From Cannabis sativa (lineage: Eukaryota; Streptophyta; Magnoliopsida; Rosales; Cannabaceae), in the NCBI RefSeq assembly GCF_029168945.1, contig NW_026870037.1, forward strand, positions 806,001 to 870,000: a stretch of 64,000 bases of DNA. Reading direction: 5' to 3'. Within the stretch, counting starts at the first letter, position 1, and each line of letters begins with the position of its first letter. Both the position numbers and the translations under genes were made by a program. Shown piece after piece: positions 25,816-38,901 of this stretch. Below the pieces are notes generated by a model. That model was not told the DNA's origin. It saw only the letters and a program-made list of their open reading frames with translations, and made no database searches.

Positions 25816-28800
25816 TATAACACCCCGATTTCCCGAGACGTCACACTAGCTAGTCCGTTTAAAACTATTTAAGATCAAGACAATATAAGACTTCTTTAAT
25901 GAAAAATAACTAAGCATGAGATCTCATTATTTTTAAAACAAAACATTTATTTATTCAAAACCTTAAAATATAAAGCTTTACAAAAACTATTTGAATCATA
26001 ATCTTTAATGAAATATTTTTAAACCAAAACATCGTGACAATCCCCTAACATGTAATTCACGCCTCAAGCTCGCCATCCTCACTGTTTAGTTTTGTCTTTA
26101 CCTGAACACAGAGTACCCGTGAGCTAACGCCCAGTAAGAAGAGCTATGTAGGACATAACCCCCCAACTAGATAACATAGTCATAAGTATAACAATATCAC
26201 AACATCAAATCAATTTATACCATACTTGCATACATATAACAACACGTCATATCACATATTATTCTAACATATAATACAACATCATATCACAGTGTAATCT
26301 TAATGCATGCTATACTCACACACATAATACATAGTATCTTATCGCACATTGTCCTCACATACGATAATTTACTCCCACTCATGTTGATCAGACATGAAGT
26401 GTAACTTGCCCTGCCTTGTGCTGTTCTCACACTACACTCGGCATCCAATAGGGCAATCCCTTATCACAAGTTGTACTCACCCATGATAGGATAACCTGCA
26501 AGTAAACCCATACAAGCAGCCAAAAATATATCCTGCAGTGCTATGCTCACACCAGCAGCAGAAAACCTATCCTATAAGTGTTATTCTCACACAAACAGTC
26601 AAAAGCATTTTCACTATCACACACTAATAACATTAGCATAAAACAACAATCTACCATAGAATAAAACATGTAAGTACAAATCCATAATACAGTTGTATGT
26701 TTCAACATACACCCTGGGCACAGATGTCCACTCTTCTTACCTCAGTTGTTAAGAACACCTTCTTGCTACTCCAAGCACCTCAATGAATTTTCTTCTTGAG
26801 GACAAGATCCTTAAATCTCACTGCTTAAGACTTGATATCTCGTCACTACTACCTATAACAACACATGGTTCAAGGCCCTAACATTAAAATTCGTACTCTT
26901 ACAGTACAGCAGAAAGATCACTATTTTTGACCAACAAATATAATAATTCAGTAAAAGTTATCTTCATAAAAATTATAGGAAATTTTATTATCTTTCCAAT
27001 GATATAAATATTATTAAAAATGGATTTAAACTGAGGTAGTTATGATTGTTTTACTGAAACTATTTCTGAGAAGGGAATATGGAGTAACGAATTACACGAC
27101 TTAGCAAAAATATAAACTTTTGGCATTGAATGGTTGAGAACTAGAAGATAACATCTTCATCAAAGTTTTAGAAAATTAAATTCCCTTTCCAATGATACCA
27201 AAATCTTCAAAATTGGAATTATATTCAAAGAGATATTACAATTTTACCAAAACCGTTTTGCAAGAACAAGATTCAAGAAACGAATCACATGATATTTAAG
27301 AAAACTAACTTTTTGACAGTGAAAGTACTTTTTCTGGAAATATAAAGAAAACGAATTACAACAATAGCAGAAAGATGATAATTTTCGACATAGAGGAACA
27401 TCGAATTGGTTAATAGTTTCTTGATAAAATTTTTAGATCATCGAATAAGCTTTCCAACAATACTAAAATCTCTAAAAACAAATCAATATCAAGAGAGATA
27501 TCATCCCTTTACTGAAACTTGTTTTTTTCTGAAAACGAAAAATATATAATAGGTCCGAACCTTAGATAACATTTAACATTATTGAGCAAGAAAATATTTC
27601 ATACCTCTTCACAACTTTCTATTTGATGTCTCAAGCCCGCAAGCCTTGATTATAAATCCAAAACTTTAAGAATGAAAGTAGAAAAATAAGAAAAAGTGTG
27701 GAAGGTTTGAGAGGAGCAACCATGAAGAAGAATGAGGCTTTGACTAATTGGTTTGGAGAGGAAAAATAAAACGTTTAGGGTTTGATAAAAACATATACTG
27801 AAGATTATGAGATATCATATTCTAATAGGTTTAGGTTAACTAAAAATAATAATATATAATAAAATGCTAAAATATTATTAAATCAACAAATATCTAATTT
27901 TTAAATTTTAAAAGTAAGACCTCTATCTTCGTAACTTTAGGCTCAATTTTGACCTAAAAAACTTCCGAATTATGATACAGCTACTTCTATAAAATTTATA
28001 GATCTTTGAATTATCTTTTGAAGCCACTGGAATCACCTCAATCGGAGCTCTAAAACTCTAGATATGATCATTTTACTAAAACAGTTTTTAATCCTGCGAA
28101 TTTATCCAAACCTACAAATCTTTTTAACATTAATTCCATTATAATATTATTTAATGCACTCATACAATAAATTAAAGAGGAAATTACACTTACTATGGGA
28201 TTTTAAAAGTTCTTATGATAAATATGACACATTTAAGTTTGACCAATTTATATGGTATTTTTTTGTTTTTAGGTCCTTTTATGGTATTTGATATGCCATA
28301 CATATGTAATTAGGTTTTCAAATCTCATATTTAATGTTTTTATTTGTTTAGGAAGTTTTATTTGTCATTGATGCCGAAAAAGTCAGCGGAGTTTGCTGTC
28401 GGTGCCAGAAAAGTCGCCGGAGTAGCGATTGGTGTCGGAAAACTCATCGGAGTTGCTGCCGGCGCCGAAAAATTCGTCGGAATTGGCATTGTCGCCGGAA
28501 AAATCACTGAAAAAATCACCAAGAAACCAGTTTCTTAGTGATTTTTCCGTTGACAATGCCAATTCGGACGACTATTCTGACGCTAGTAGCTACTCCGGCG
28601 ACTTTTCCTAAGACCGACAAAGAAACTTCGAAAAAGTCATTAGAATTGGCATAATCGCCAAAAAAATTACCAAGAAACTGGTTTCTAGTTTCTTGATGAA
28701 GAAACCACTTTTTTGGTGATTTTTTCGGTGATTTTTCTGACGACAATGCCAATTCTGACGACTTTTCTAGCGTTGGTAGCAACTCTGACGACTAATACAC

Positions 28801-29939
28801 CAAATACTCCAAAGGACTTTTTCAGTACCGACAGTAAACTCCGGGAAATTCGTCAAAATTAGCATTATCGCTGGAAAAATTACCAAGAAACTGGTTTTTT
28901 TCTTCATCAATAAACCAATTACTTGGTAAATTTTTGTATTTTTTTTCTCTATTTGGTTGATTGATGAAACTAGTTTCAATTATTTTCAGTGTATATCATT
29001 TTTGTTTCTTGATGTAAGAACCACTTTCTTGGTGATTTTTGTAGTGATTTTGCTGGCGACAATGCCAATTCTGACGATTTTTTTGACGCCGGCAATAACT
29101 ACGGCGATTTTTCCTACAACAGCAACTACTCCGGCGACTTTTTCGGCACCGACATCAAACTCCAGAATAGTTGTCGGACTTGGCATTGTCATCGGTAAAA
29201 TTACCTGAAAAATCACCAAGAAACTGGTTTCCAAGAAACGGTTTCTTCATCAAGAAATTGGACTTTTCCAGTGGCAATGCCAATTCTGATGACTTTTTCA
29301 GGGCCGGCAGCAACTCCGGCGACTTTTCTGGCATCGGCGACTACTCCAACGACTTTCCGGTGCTGACAGTAAACTCCGGTGACTTTTCTGACACGAGTGA
29401 CAACTTCGGCGATCACTATAGTTTTATTTATTTTATTTAAAAAAAATAAATATGAAGGGAATTTTAATATTTTTTATGGTAATTTAATTATGTTTTTATT
29501 TTTTATGAATTTTAAATTCAGATTTCTTTTTAGTGTTTTATATAGTTTTTTTTAGAAAAAAAAACCATATTTTTAGCTTGATTGGTTAGATAATGCCATA
29601 TTTAGTGGCATTTACTTTTTATGCCATATTTATCATAAGCTTAATAATTTTTCCCATATTTTTTAAAATAACCCTAAATTAAACCCACTAAATAATCTAT
29701 AAAACTCTAATAGACTTTCATATTGGGCTTTAATTGAGTAATTATCCTAATTCGTAAAAACACCATAATTTTACCTTGACACTTACTATAATTTCAACTA
29801 TGTTTAGAAATCTATCAATACTATTCTAAGCAATTATCTCTATTCACTATTAGTAGAAATAAATAAAATACTTACTCTCACACAAATTGTATAACAAATA
29901 GAATTTCAAATATATGTATATTTTTACCGGGTATTACAT
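25816..29939 (-). repeat. 3' LTR of Y, interrupted by a Mutator-like element
   Basis: Total 4.1 kb, or about 2.6 kb without the insertion at 28177-29674 and its target duplication. Positions 25816-26347 match 31274-31807 almost base for base. Between about 26910 and 28090 there are three or four diverged copies of a ~200-250-bp unit, each with a 'fine pattern' of CTTTCCAATGATA, a Leu/Ile-like AT run, GAGATAT and TTTTACTGAAAC. No gene is present. Confidence 0.7.
28177..29674. mobile_element. Mutator-like foldback element built of palindromic modules
   Basis: 1498 bp flanked by a perfect 9-bp target duplication TAAATTAAA (28168-28176 and 29675-29683), the size typical of Mutator-like elements. 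Imperfect terminal inverted repeats of about 55 bp share CTTATGATAAATATG. Inside are four successive modules, each a long palindrome, centred near 28531, 28690, 28960 and 29245. The left arms carry AATTGGCATTGTCGCCGG and AAAAATCACCAAGAAAC; the right arms carry their complements. Modules are GC-rich against an AT-rich background. Open frames of 60-90 codons occur on both strands because of the symmetric repeats (for example 28344-28538); I do not believe these are genes. No transposase is present, so the element is non-autonomous. Confidence 0.7.
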
Positions 29940-31273
29940 TCTACCCTCCTTAAAGAAATTTCGTCCTCGAAATTTAACTACCAAATACACGAGGGACTTC
30001 ATGTTTGTCACCACTTACTACATGACCTTCTTATCTACCATATGGACCCAACAAATATGTACTTAACTTTTATCTTATTGGTCAAACTACAACACATATA
30101 ACATATACAAATTTAATTTAAGTATTGTTATTCCTTTATACATTACTTAAATAACAAAACATACTCCATCACAATAACTTATATATACGTGCTTTAAATA
30201 CATAAATTTTGCAATAACATGCTCGTAATTTTATAAAAAAATTCTTCTCTTATGAACATCCTTATATGTCACTTGAGAACACATTATACAATACAAAAAT
30301 AACAAACAACAAAGAGTAGGGTAGAAGAACTTATGCAAACTTCTCTTTAATTGTTCCCATTCTTTCATTGAATGTTAATTTTTTTTTTTTTACTTAATTT
30401 CCTCCATAAACCTATAATTCTGTTATTAAGTTTCGTAGCATAATTATTAAGAATGTTGCCCTACATATGACGATTTAATATATCATCAACAAACTGATGT
30501 CATTCAAACAGACCATATGTCTTCTATAAATTACATGAACTACATGTAAGCTAAAGATCATTAAAGGTCTTCTTACACATCCGAGCTAGCCAATATATAG
30601 GTTTAGAAGCACACAAGTTAACATACTCTCATGAATGAGCAACATGCATATCACTATAAAAGAAACATTTACTAATCCATCCAACTAATGAAATATGAAT
30701 AAGATTTACTATCAAAATCACTCTTTCTAAGAATAACACGAGAACAAAAATCACTTAATCCAATTCTCATATACATTTTTCTTTTACTCGCTTAATCATA
30801 TACCATTTGTAACGCCCCCGCTTCAAGCCTCCATTGGACCCTTACACCCACAAAATGACAACTAAATTCTTTTTTTTTCCTAACATACTCTATTCCAATC
30901 TGCTTATAACACAATTCCTTTTGAAAAATACTCTTCTTATGCTCCTTATTTATGAAAATAAGTACAACTTATCAAAAATCAAACTTAAATTACGTAATAT
31001 AGCAATACCTTGAAACATTTTCTTAATTTTTTTTTTTTCCAAAAATATCTCATTGATCGAATCCTACCCATAAAATTTTAAGACATATTCTTCTAAACAC
31101 AAAGAAAACTTCTAGTTACACTGAAGATGTAAAGCAACATAAAATATGTAAAACTAACATGAACATATTGACAAAAACTTACAGTACAGTGAGTCGAGCT
31201 CGTCTCGTGGCAATGAACTTTACATGTTAGGGTCAACCACATCCCTTAGGATATAATTGCTCTGATACCATAT
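29940..31273 (-). other. Y internal region, non-coding, with polypurine tract and primer site
   Basis: 1.33 kb between the LTRs. The tract (complement of TTCTACCCTCCTT) is at about 29940-29953. The primer site TGGTATCAGAGC (minus strand) is at 31270-31259. Between them the sequence is AT-rich with no domain I can recognise, so gag and pol (normally about 4.5 kb) are absent. Confidence 0.7.
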
Positions 31274-31807
31274 TGTAACGACCCGATTTCCCGAGACGTC
31301 GCACTAGCTAGTCCGTTTAAAACTATTTAAGATCAAGACAATAAAAGACTTCTTTAATGAAAAATAACTAAGCATGAGATCTCATTATTTTTAAAGCAAA
31401 ACATTTATTTATTCATAACCTTAAAATATAAAACTTTACAAAAACTATTTGAATCATAATCTTTAATGAAATATTTTTAAACCAAAATATCGTGACAATC
31501 CCCTAACATGTAATTCACGCCTCGAGCTCGCCATCCTCACTGTTTAGTTTTGTCTTTACCTGCACACAGAGTACCCGAGCTAACGCCCAGTAAGAAGAGC
31601 TATGTAGGACATAACCCCCCAACTAGATAACATAGTCATAAGTATAACAATATCACAACATCAAATCAGTTCATACCATACTTGCATACATATAACAACA
31701 TGTCATATCACATATTATTCTCACATATAATACAACATCATATCACAGTGTAATCTTAATGCATGCTATACTCACACACATAATACATAGTATCTTATTG
31801 CACATTG
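31274..31807 (-). repeat. 5' LTR of Y, truncated
   Basis: Matches 25816-26347 closely, starting TGTAACGACCC. Similarity stops abruptly at 31807/31808 (after TTGCACATTG), with unrelated AT-rich sequence beyond, so most of this LTR is lost. Confidence 0.8.
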
Positions 31808-34800
31808 AGAAATGATTTTTAAAAATTAAACAGATATTTAAAATGAGAAGTGATCAAAAAATGATTATGGAAGACACAAGTTCGTACATCCAATTATATT
31901 TTTTTGATAAAATTGATTCTTTAAACTCAACTACAATTCTACACCATTAATTATAGTTGAAAAATGTGTATAATTAAGCTCACTAGAAAAATATGTTCTC
32001 TAATTAAATTAATACTACTTCTAAAAATACTATCATATTATATAATTTAAATCAACAAAATACCACTGGAAAAATGCAGTAAAAATCATATAATATAATA
32101 AACACTCTAATAATTAATAGCCTAACTTACATAAGAAAAGCGTGACTGAACTTATATAAAATGTACTATTAAATTTAAAGTGCAAATTAGAAGAAGATAA
32201 ATTTAATATAACAAATGTGAAAATGAAGAACAAAGAGAATCAATATATTAGAAAAATAAAAATTGCATGAATTTACACTTGAGTCTTGCCAAAAAAAATT
32301 AGCCTAGAAAAAGTATTGTATTTACACCAAAATTAATAAAGCAAAATAAAGAAGAAGGAAAGAAAAGACAGATTTTTGGTATAATAACTACTAGTAAAAT
32401 CTGATCAAATTTACAATGCCAAAGGGTACTATTTATAGTCACACTTTGCTCTCCAAAATGGTATTTTTAGTGTACCATTTAGTAGAGAAAATAGCATAAA
32501 AAGCTGACGAAAGTGGGGGAATGGGGCGAATAAAAATCTATTGTCCCAAATTTCCTATACCAACCTTGTCCCACCAATTATTTGAAAACACATGGTTTAT
32601 GTAGATAACAGATTTTTAACTAGGGCAATAGAGGAAAATGGCCCCAAAATAGTTTAGCGATTAAATAAATATCTATATTTTGAAAATATTTATTAAATAG
32701 CCAAATATCACATCCTCAAGACTTAAAATTACATACATATCCTTACTTTTACTTGGTATTATTTTTTTGATCTCTCATTATTCTTTATTAATTTTTTTCC
32801 AGTTTTATTTTTTCAACAACTCTATCTTTCTTTTTAATTGAGTAATTTATATTATATTTTTCAATTTACCCTGAACTATATCTAACATTGATATACACCA
32901 TAGTACAAAAAATAAATATACACTAATGTTAAATTTATATAGCATCTTTTACTTTAGGCAATAAGCTCTAACTAACTAGGTATACAACAATTATAAAGTT
33001 ATATTACATAATTATTTTTTCATGATGATTAGTTTATTCTCTTTATTGAAAAATATACAACTTTATATATATAAAACTATAAACGAAGTTTGAATCTAGG
33101 TAAATAAAAAAATTATTTATGGTATATAAATTTTATAAAATGGTATAGATATACTTTTTTGTATTATGGTATATTAGTTTGATCAAATAGTATATTTGTT
33201 TAACAAATTATGGATCTACTTTTTACACTATGGTATATTATTTGACTACACAGTATATAAGGTTACCAAAAATGCTACGTCGATTTTTTGTACAATAATA
33301 GATTAGAGTTGATTATTGTATATTAGTTTTGTCTTCGGTATATTCATTTTTAACTAGGATATATTTATTTTGTGTACATTAGTATACTATTTGGAAGAAA
33401 TGAAAAAAAACTTAAAATGTGTATATTAATTTTGTTTTATGATATTAGTTTAATATTGTAGTATATCAATTTTATTGACTAAAATATATCATCAAGGAAA
33501 AAGAAAACATAAGTTATTGGATGGTATATTAATTTAAGTCTTTGGTATATTAATTTCTTACTAGAGAATATGTATTTGTTTATCTTGATATACCATTCTG
33601 GAAAAAAAAATAAAAAACTTAGATTGTAATTTAATTTTGGTTTATGGTATATTAATTTAAGATTATGATATATCAATATATGTACCAAAATATATTATGA
33701 CCGAAATAAAAAAGAAAAATAGAAGAAATGGCATATCAAATGTAATGATATATCCTATTTTGTGAAATGTGGAATATCACTATAAGGTATAATAATATCA
33801 AAACAACACAAATAATTATTATATACCAAAGTTTAAATAATATATATGTGTTACAGTTAAATTTATATACCATATATATAGTAACAGAAAATAAAAATAG
33901 AACAGCAATAAATAAATTTATTAATTAAAATCTAAATCATTTAAAATTTGAAACACTATCTGAAAAATTAGATTCTATATATGAAACCATAGAAAATAGT
34001 TTTACCAAATAAAATGATATGCCACTACAAACAAATTTGAAAAACTTTAAAGACAGTAGAACAAATCTTTCATATTCTTTGGAGCAGAAGTGTTTCTTTT
34101 GAAGGAACTAGTTATGTTGCTTTTGTTTGGTTCAGATCAATTTCGTTTGAAAGTAATGGCTATTGTCACCTTAGTTTAGAAGAAATTAGGAGGAAATGGT
34201 AAAAGAAATCCGGTAAATTAATTAAAAAAAATTGGAGGAAAGTTAAAAAAAAATAAAAAAAAATAGAAATCCTTCATTTCTGGTTTAGTGTGGAGGCTTT
34301 GGTTTAGTTTGTAATTATTGAGTTTTTGAGTATAAATATCATGTAAAATTAATGATACACTCATTGTAATCAATAATATTTTAGGTACTAAAATTTAAAA
34401 AAGGTCATTTACTTTAAAAAATTTATAAAGGGACATTGACTTTCGTTAGTATCAAATTTAGGGCTATTTATTGCAATTTTCCTTTTAACAATTCTCTTAA
34501 CGTTAAGTTGAGTTAACAATTTTCTCTTTCCCTAATTAATATATTTTATCTTTCCTATTTATACTACCCTTCTAATATTAATTTCTTTCTCATATAATAA
34601 TAATAATATATTTATCATACACAAATAATATATTTTGTTTAAGCATAAATTAAATGTTTTTTTCATAAAACTAAAGAAGATAAATATCTTGTTATACTGC
34701 TAAATTAATTTTATTCAAGAGAGCACATTCAAATTAAAAAAGACCAAAAAAAAAATAATAATAAATTCAAATTCTATTTTTATTTAAATATTCCTCTTAA

Positions 34801-34833
34801 ATTATATATATTATTATATCTTTAGATTTTTAA
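31808..34833. other. AT-rich sequence without recognisable gene
   Basis: About 3 kb with no convincing coding region, RNA gene or complete transposon on either strand. The part 33120-33850 is rich in dispersed GGTATATTA-like motifs, giving a low-complexity texture. A small stretch near 34080-34170 is less AT-rich and could be a decayed gene or element, but I cannot identify it. Confidence 0.5.
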
Positions 34834-34842
34834 TTTACTTTC

Positions 34843-35213
34843 GGGTAAATACCATTTTAGACCCTGTGTTTTGCAAAAGTTACAGATTGGACCCTGTGTT
34901 TTGTTAAATGACAAAATGAACCCTGTATTTTCTAAAATAATAAAAATAGGACCCTGAGCTTAATTTTTGACAACTTTTTTTAATACAACCAACTTGAAGA
35001 CAATGCTTAATACGAACAGATACAAAAAATGTAAACAGTTTTGTCATAGTACTTTTAGATCGAATTATAATTAAACTTTATTTTGACAAAAAATCAATTC
35101 AGGGTCCTATTTATACTATTTTAGAAAATACAGGGTCCATTTTGTCATTTAAGAAAATATAGGGTCCAATTAGTAACTTTTGCAAAACAGAGGGTCTAAA
35201 ATGGTATTTACCC
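34843..35213. mobile_element. Mutator-type MITE
   Basis: 371-bp hairpin with terminal inverted repeats over 100 bp long, starting GGGTAAATACCATTTTAGAC and ending with its complement. Flanked by a perfect 9-bp target duplication TTTACTTTC (34834-34842 and 35214-35222). No coding capacity. The repeated CCCTGTGTTTTG/CCCTGTATTTTC blocks lie within each arm. Confidence 0.88.
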
Positions 35214-35222
35214 TTTACTTTC

Positions 35223-35696
35223 CCTTAAAAGAAAATAATTTACGTTTCCTTTGAGAAAAAAGTTTATACTACATTTTACATTTTATTTTCTTTTATTCCA
35301 TTTATCAATTAACTAGTAAGCAATTCGCGTTTTGCGGCGGATATTTAAAAAAAAAAATTATACTTATAAAATAATTATATCTTTAATTTATTTAATGATA
35401 ACTAAGTAATAATATTATATCAAATTTAACTTTACTAATTTTTGATATATTTTTTCCTTTTTGATATACGAAGTTATTATAATATAATTTTACCTAAAAA
35501 ATTTGTAACAATTTTAAGAAAATAAATATCTCTAAAATATAAACAAATAAAAGGAAAAAAATATAATAACTTCTTATATTAAAACAAATTTTTGTATAAC
35601 AATTAAAAAATTAATTTACCTTCCTTAAAAAAAAATTATACTACATTTTATATTTTATTTTATTTTATTCTATTTATCAATTAATTCTAAGTATAA
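35223..35696. repeat. AT-rich spacer with a ~50-bp direct repeat
   Basis: The sequence ATACTACATTTTACATTTTA at about 35266 recurs with small changes at about 35637 (followed in both by TTTATCAATTAA). Between them is AT-rich sequence beginning ACTAGTAAGCAATTCGCG, which resembles a Helitron 3' terminus on the minus strand, but no matching 5' end was found. No gene. Confidence 0.4.
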
Positions 35697-35933
35697 CAAT
35701 TAAATTTCAGAATGCATGCATGTTTAATTATGATATATTTATCATTCCCCACAATATAGAAGGAGTCAATTGTTTTTTTATTATTTTTTTTCTATATATT
35801 TCGTTTTGCTAAATTTTTAAAATGAGTCAATTGTTTCATCATTTTTTTTCTATATACTAATTCCTCTCTTCTATATTGTGGGGAATGATAAATATATCAT
35901 AATTAAATATGCATGCATGGTAAAATTTAATTG
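35697..35933. mobile_element. Hairpin element (MITE-like)
   Basis: 237 bp with inverted arms of about 70 bp: CAATTAAATTT, then TGCATGCAT, TTAATTATGATATATTTATC and ATTCCCCACAATATAGAA on the left, with the complement on the right. The right end abuts the X2 LTR, so the target duplication cannot be read. Superfamily unknown. Confidence 0.7.
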
Positions 35934-35934
35934 T

Positions 35935-38570
35935 TGTTGACCGAGGTTTTTGGCAACCAATAAAATAATAAGAGTTTAAAGAGCTGTAAGAAATTAAGAG
36001 AAGGATTTTTATGTGGTTGGGGCGTTAATGAGCCTTAGTCCACGAGTCTGTATATTTATGAGTGTATTTAATACAGAAAATATTCTTGGTGAGTATTTAC
36101 TCTTCTTGCACTAACGCAACCCAAAAATCTCGACCCGCATTAATGAGCTTTGAGGGGGTATTTATAGTATTTTTGTGGGGTGATCCCCAGAATTATAGTA
36201 CATGTATTTCTGTAACTATCAGTAAAGTTGTGTATTCCCAATGAATATACCATGGGTAATGCATGGTCAAATCCCTAGGTGCTGTAAGGATTTTATGTGG
36301 GTTGTCCTTATTGTCTTTTGACTGATGTGATCCTTCACAGAGTAGCCGTCATTAGACTTAAGTGGTCATAGCCTTGTAGGTGCAGATCGGGGTTTGTGTC
36401 GTCAGACTTTATAGCGTGTGGCAGTTCCAACACGCCTCCTCCCATGCGGCATTAAATGCGAGATGACTGCTCAGAGGAAGCCTGGCATCTCCCGGAGGTG
36501 CTTTGATGTGTTGGGTTTTATGCCCTAAATAAAACTCATTTCAATATAATCGCATTTACTTATTAATATAGATCGAAATAACATTTAATGTTGCATGGTT
36601 CACATGATTTATTTCATGATTATATGTACATAATGTATAAATTCATCTGAAACCCTTTTCACATACTTGATCCTGTTTATTGTGCCGTCAACACATTGGA
36701 AAGTAAACATGACTATGTGAATAAAGTTTCCTAGATTTATCAGACATAGGGTTTTACTGATATGATAATCTACAACAGAGTTTACTTGTATTTGGAGAAA
36801 TACTATGTTCTTTCCAGAACATTGGTTAAAGTAAAGCTCAGGTTGGATGCATGGAGTATGCATCGGAAGGGACCGATATTGAACTTTGACTTAGATTTAA
36901 TTAAACTTACCGTAAAATCTATTCAAGTCAATATCGCCTAGTTGATCCTAGATCAAATGATCTTAATCCTGTTATGATTAGGCTCAATCTTGAAAGGCTA
37001 TTCGTGTTCTTTGATTTGTTAGTTAAGCCTACTTTTAGGTCAGGGTGATACGTACATTTTGGGAACACGGTAGTGCGATTGAGTGGGAGCGCTAGCATAA
37101 ACATGGAATCTATAGCTTCTATCTGGCGAATAGTAAGCAAAGGATGATCTCCTTCGAGCTTGACCAAACGAAAATAAATGGTGGAGATCTCATTTCACAT
37201 AAGCTGAAATATCATTTATACGAGGTCAAGTATTTTAAGGATAAAATACATAGTAGGGTGTTACGGTAATCTAATCCCTTTACTGTGTAGATCATTCATA
37301 TAGAGGATCATTGATCAAATTAGGATTATAACAATGGATAACTAATGATGTGTCTATATGGTGGAACATATAGAGCATTCTATATACTGAGAGTGCAATT
37401 CTAAGTTCTATGCGTGGATTCAACGAAGAATTAATAAGTTAGTGAATTTTAGTGCTAAATTCTTGATCTACTTATTGGAAGCTCGGTTATATAGACCCAT
37501 GGTCCCCCCACTAGTTGAGATAATATTGCTTGTAAGACTCATGTAATTGGTTTTGATTAATCAATTATAATTCTCAAATTAGACTATGTCTATTTGTGAA
37601 TTTTTCACTAAGTAAGGGCGAAATTGTAAAGAAAGAGTTTATAGGGGCATATTTGTTAATTATGATACTTTGTATGGTTCAATTAATAAATATGATAAAT
37701 GACAATATTATTTAATAATTATTTATAGTTATTAAATAGTTAGAATTGGCATTTAAATGGTTGAATTAGAAAATTGGCGTTTTTGAGAAAATCAGATGCA
37801 GAAAAGATAAAACTGCAAAATTGCAAAAAGTGAGGCCCAAATCCACTTGTATAGGGCCAGCCACTTTTGTAGGAAATTTAAACTGATTTTTTCATTATTT
37901 TAATGCCAAATAATTCAAACCTAACCCTAGTGGAATGCTATAAATAGATAGTGAAGGCTTCAGGAAAATTACACTAAAATTTTTAATTTTTCCTTCAGAG
38001 AAAAACCTGAGCCTTCTCTCTCCCTATCTGGCTGACCACTCCCTCTCTTCTTTTCTTCTTCAATATTTCGAAATACTTAGTGTATGAGTAGTGCCCACAC
38101 ACAGCAAGTGATACCTCAATCATAGTGAGGAAGATCGTGAAGAAAGACTTTCAGCAAGAAGGAGTTTCAGCATCAAAGATTCAGAGAAAGAGATCCAGGT
38201 TCAGATATTGATAATGCTCTGCTACAGAAAGGAATCAAGGGCTAGATATCTGAACGGAAGGAGTCATTATATTCCGCTGCACCCAATGTAAGGTTTCTTA
38301 AACTTTATATGTGTTTAATTTATCGTTTTAGAAAGTTCATATTTAGGGTGTTAATCAACATACTTGTGAGTAGATCTAAAATAAATTCCAACATGATGCC
38401 ACCTTGATCTCCGGGAGCATAGAAAACCTTGTATGCCTTCTCCGGGAGGCATATCCAGGATAATGCCTTTCTTTACAAAGACTTAGCTATTAATTTGAGT
38501 TCTAAAACCTTTGTGTCCACGTGTCCTTGTTTGGTTGGTCCATGTACATTGGGCAAAATCAGGGGCAACA
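35935..38570 (-). repeat. 3' LTR of X2, split by a solo LTR
   Basis: About 748 bp of LTR after removing A4 and its duplicated target. Ends TGTTGACC (35935) and GGGCAACA (38570) on the plus strand, i.e. TGTTGCCC...GGTCAACA in element orientation. TATA-like box complementary to about 36160-36168. Aligns with 9697-10484. Confidence 0.85.
36509..38393 (+). repeat. A4: solo LTR of the A family
   Basis: 1885 bp, TGTTGGG...CCAACA, with a perfect 5-bp target duplication TGATG (36504-36508 and 38394-38398) and no internal sequence. This is the product expected from recombination between the two LTRs of one element. A TATA box (TATAAATA) lies at about 37939-37946. Confidence 0.95.
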
Positions 38571-38901
38571 ATTACCCCCAAGCCTTGTTTAATTGTGAAA
38601 TGAACAAGGCTTGCTCAGATGCCTCCGGTTGGCTCCTCGATTTCCTGGCACGTGCTTCGGGCACGTGAAGGTGTATTTAATGATCACCATTACTGCAGCG
38701 ATTCACTTTTTGCAGGCGTCGATTCGTTTCTTGTCCATTTAATTGATACGGCGCATTTACGGGTGTCAGATGGATACTCAAGCGTTTCCACCGCCTTGAT
38801 GACAAACCAATTCAGCCGTTGGATCCTGGGAATTCGAATCGTGTGCCTTCCCAACCGCATGATTGATAGGTGATCGCGCCTGTTCCACATGCACTTTGGC
38901 C

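Larger units (their letters stand above)
25816..31807 (-). mobile_element. Y: gutted Tekay/Del-type chromovirus
   Basis: Minus-strand element: 5' LTR from 31807 (truncated) to 31274, initiator-Met primer site, a short internal region without coding sequence, the polypurine tract, and the 3' LTR 29939-25816. The junction at the tract reads TTCGAGGACGAAATTTC, then a GGAGGGTAGAA tract and TGTAATACCCGG, which is the characteristic 3' end of Del/Tekay chromoviruses. LTR ends are TGTAATACCC and TTA(C)A; the left copy begins TATAACACC where the right has TGTAACGACC. No pol remains. Confidence 0.7.

Noticed and set aside
28344..29440. Several overlapping 60-90-codon open frames on both strands with Gly/Ile/Lys-rich repeats
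   Set aside because: They arise from palindromic repeated modules in a foldback element; symmetric frames appear on both strands and no start context or domain supports a gene.
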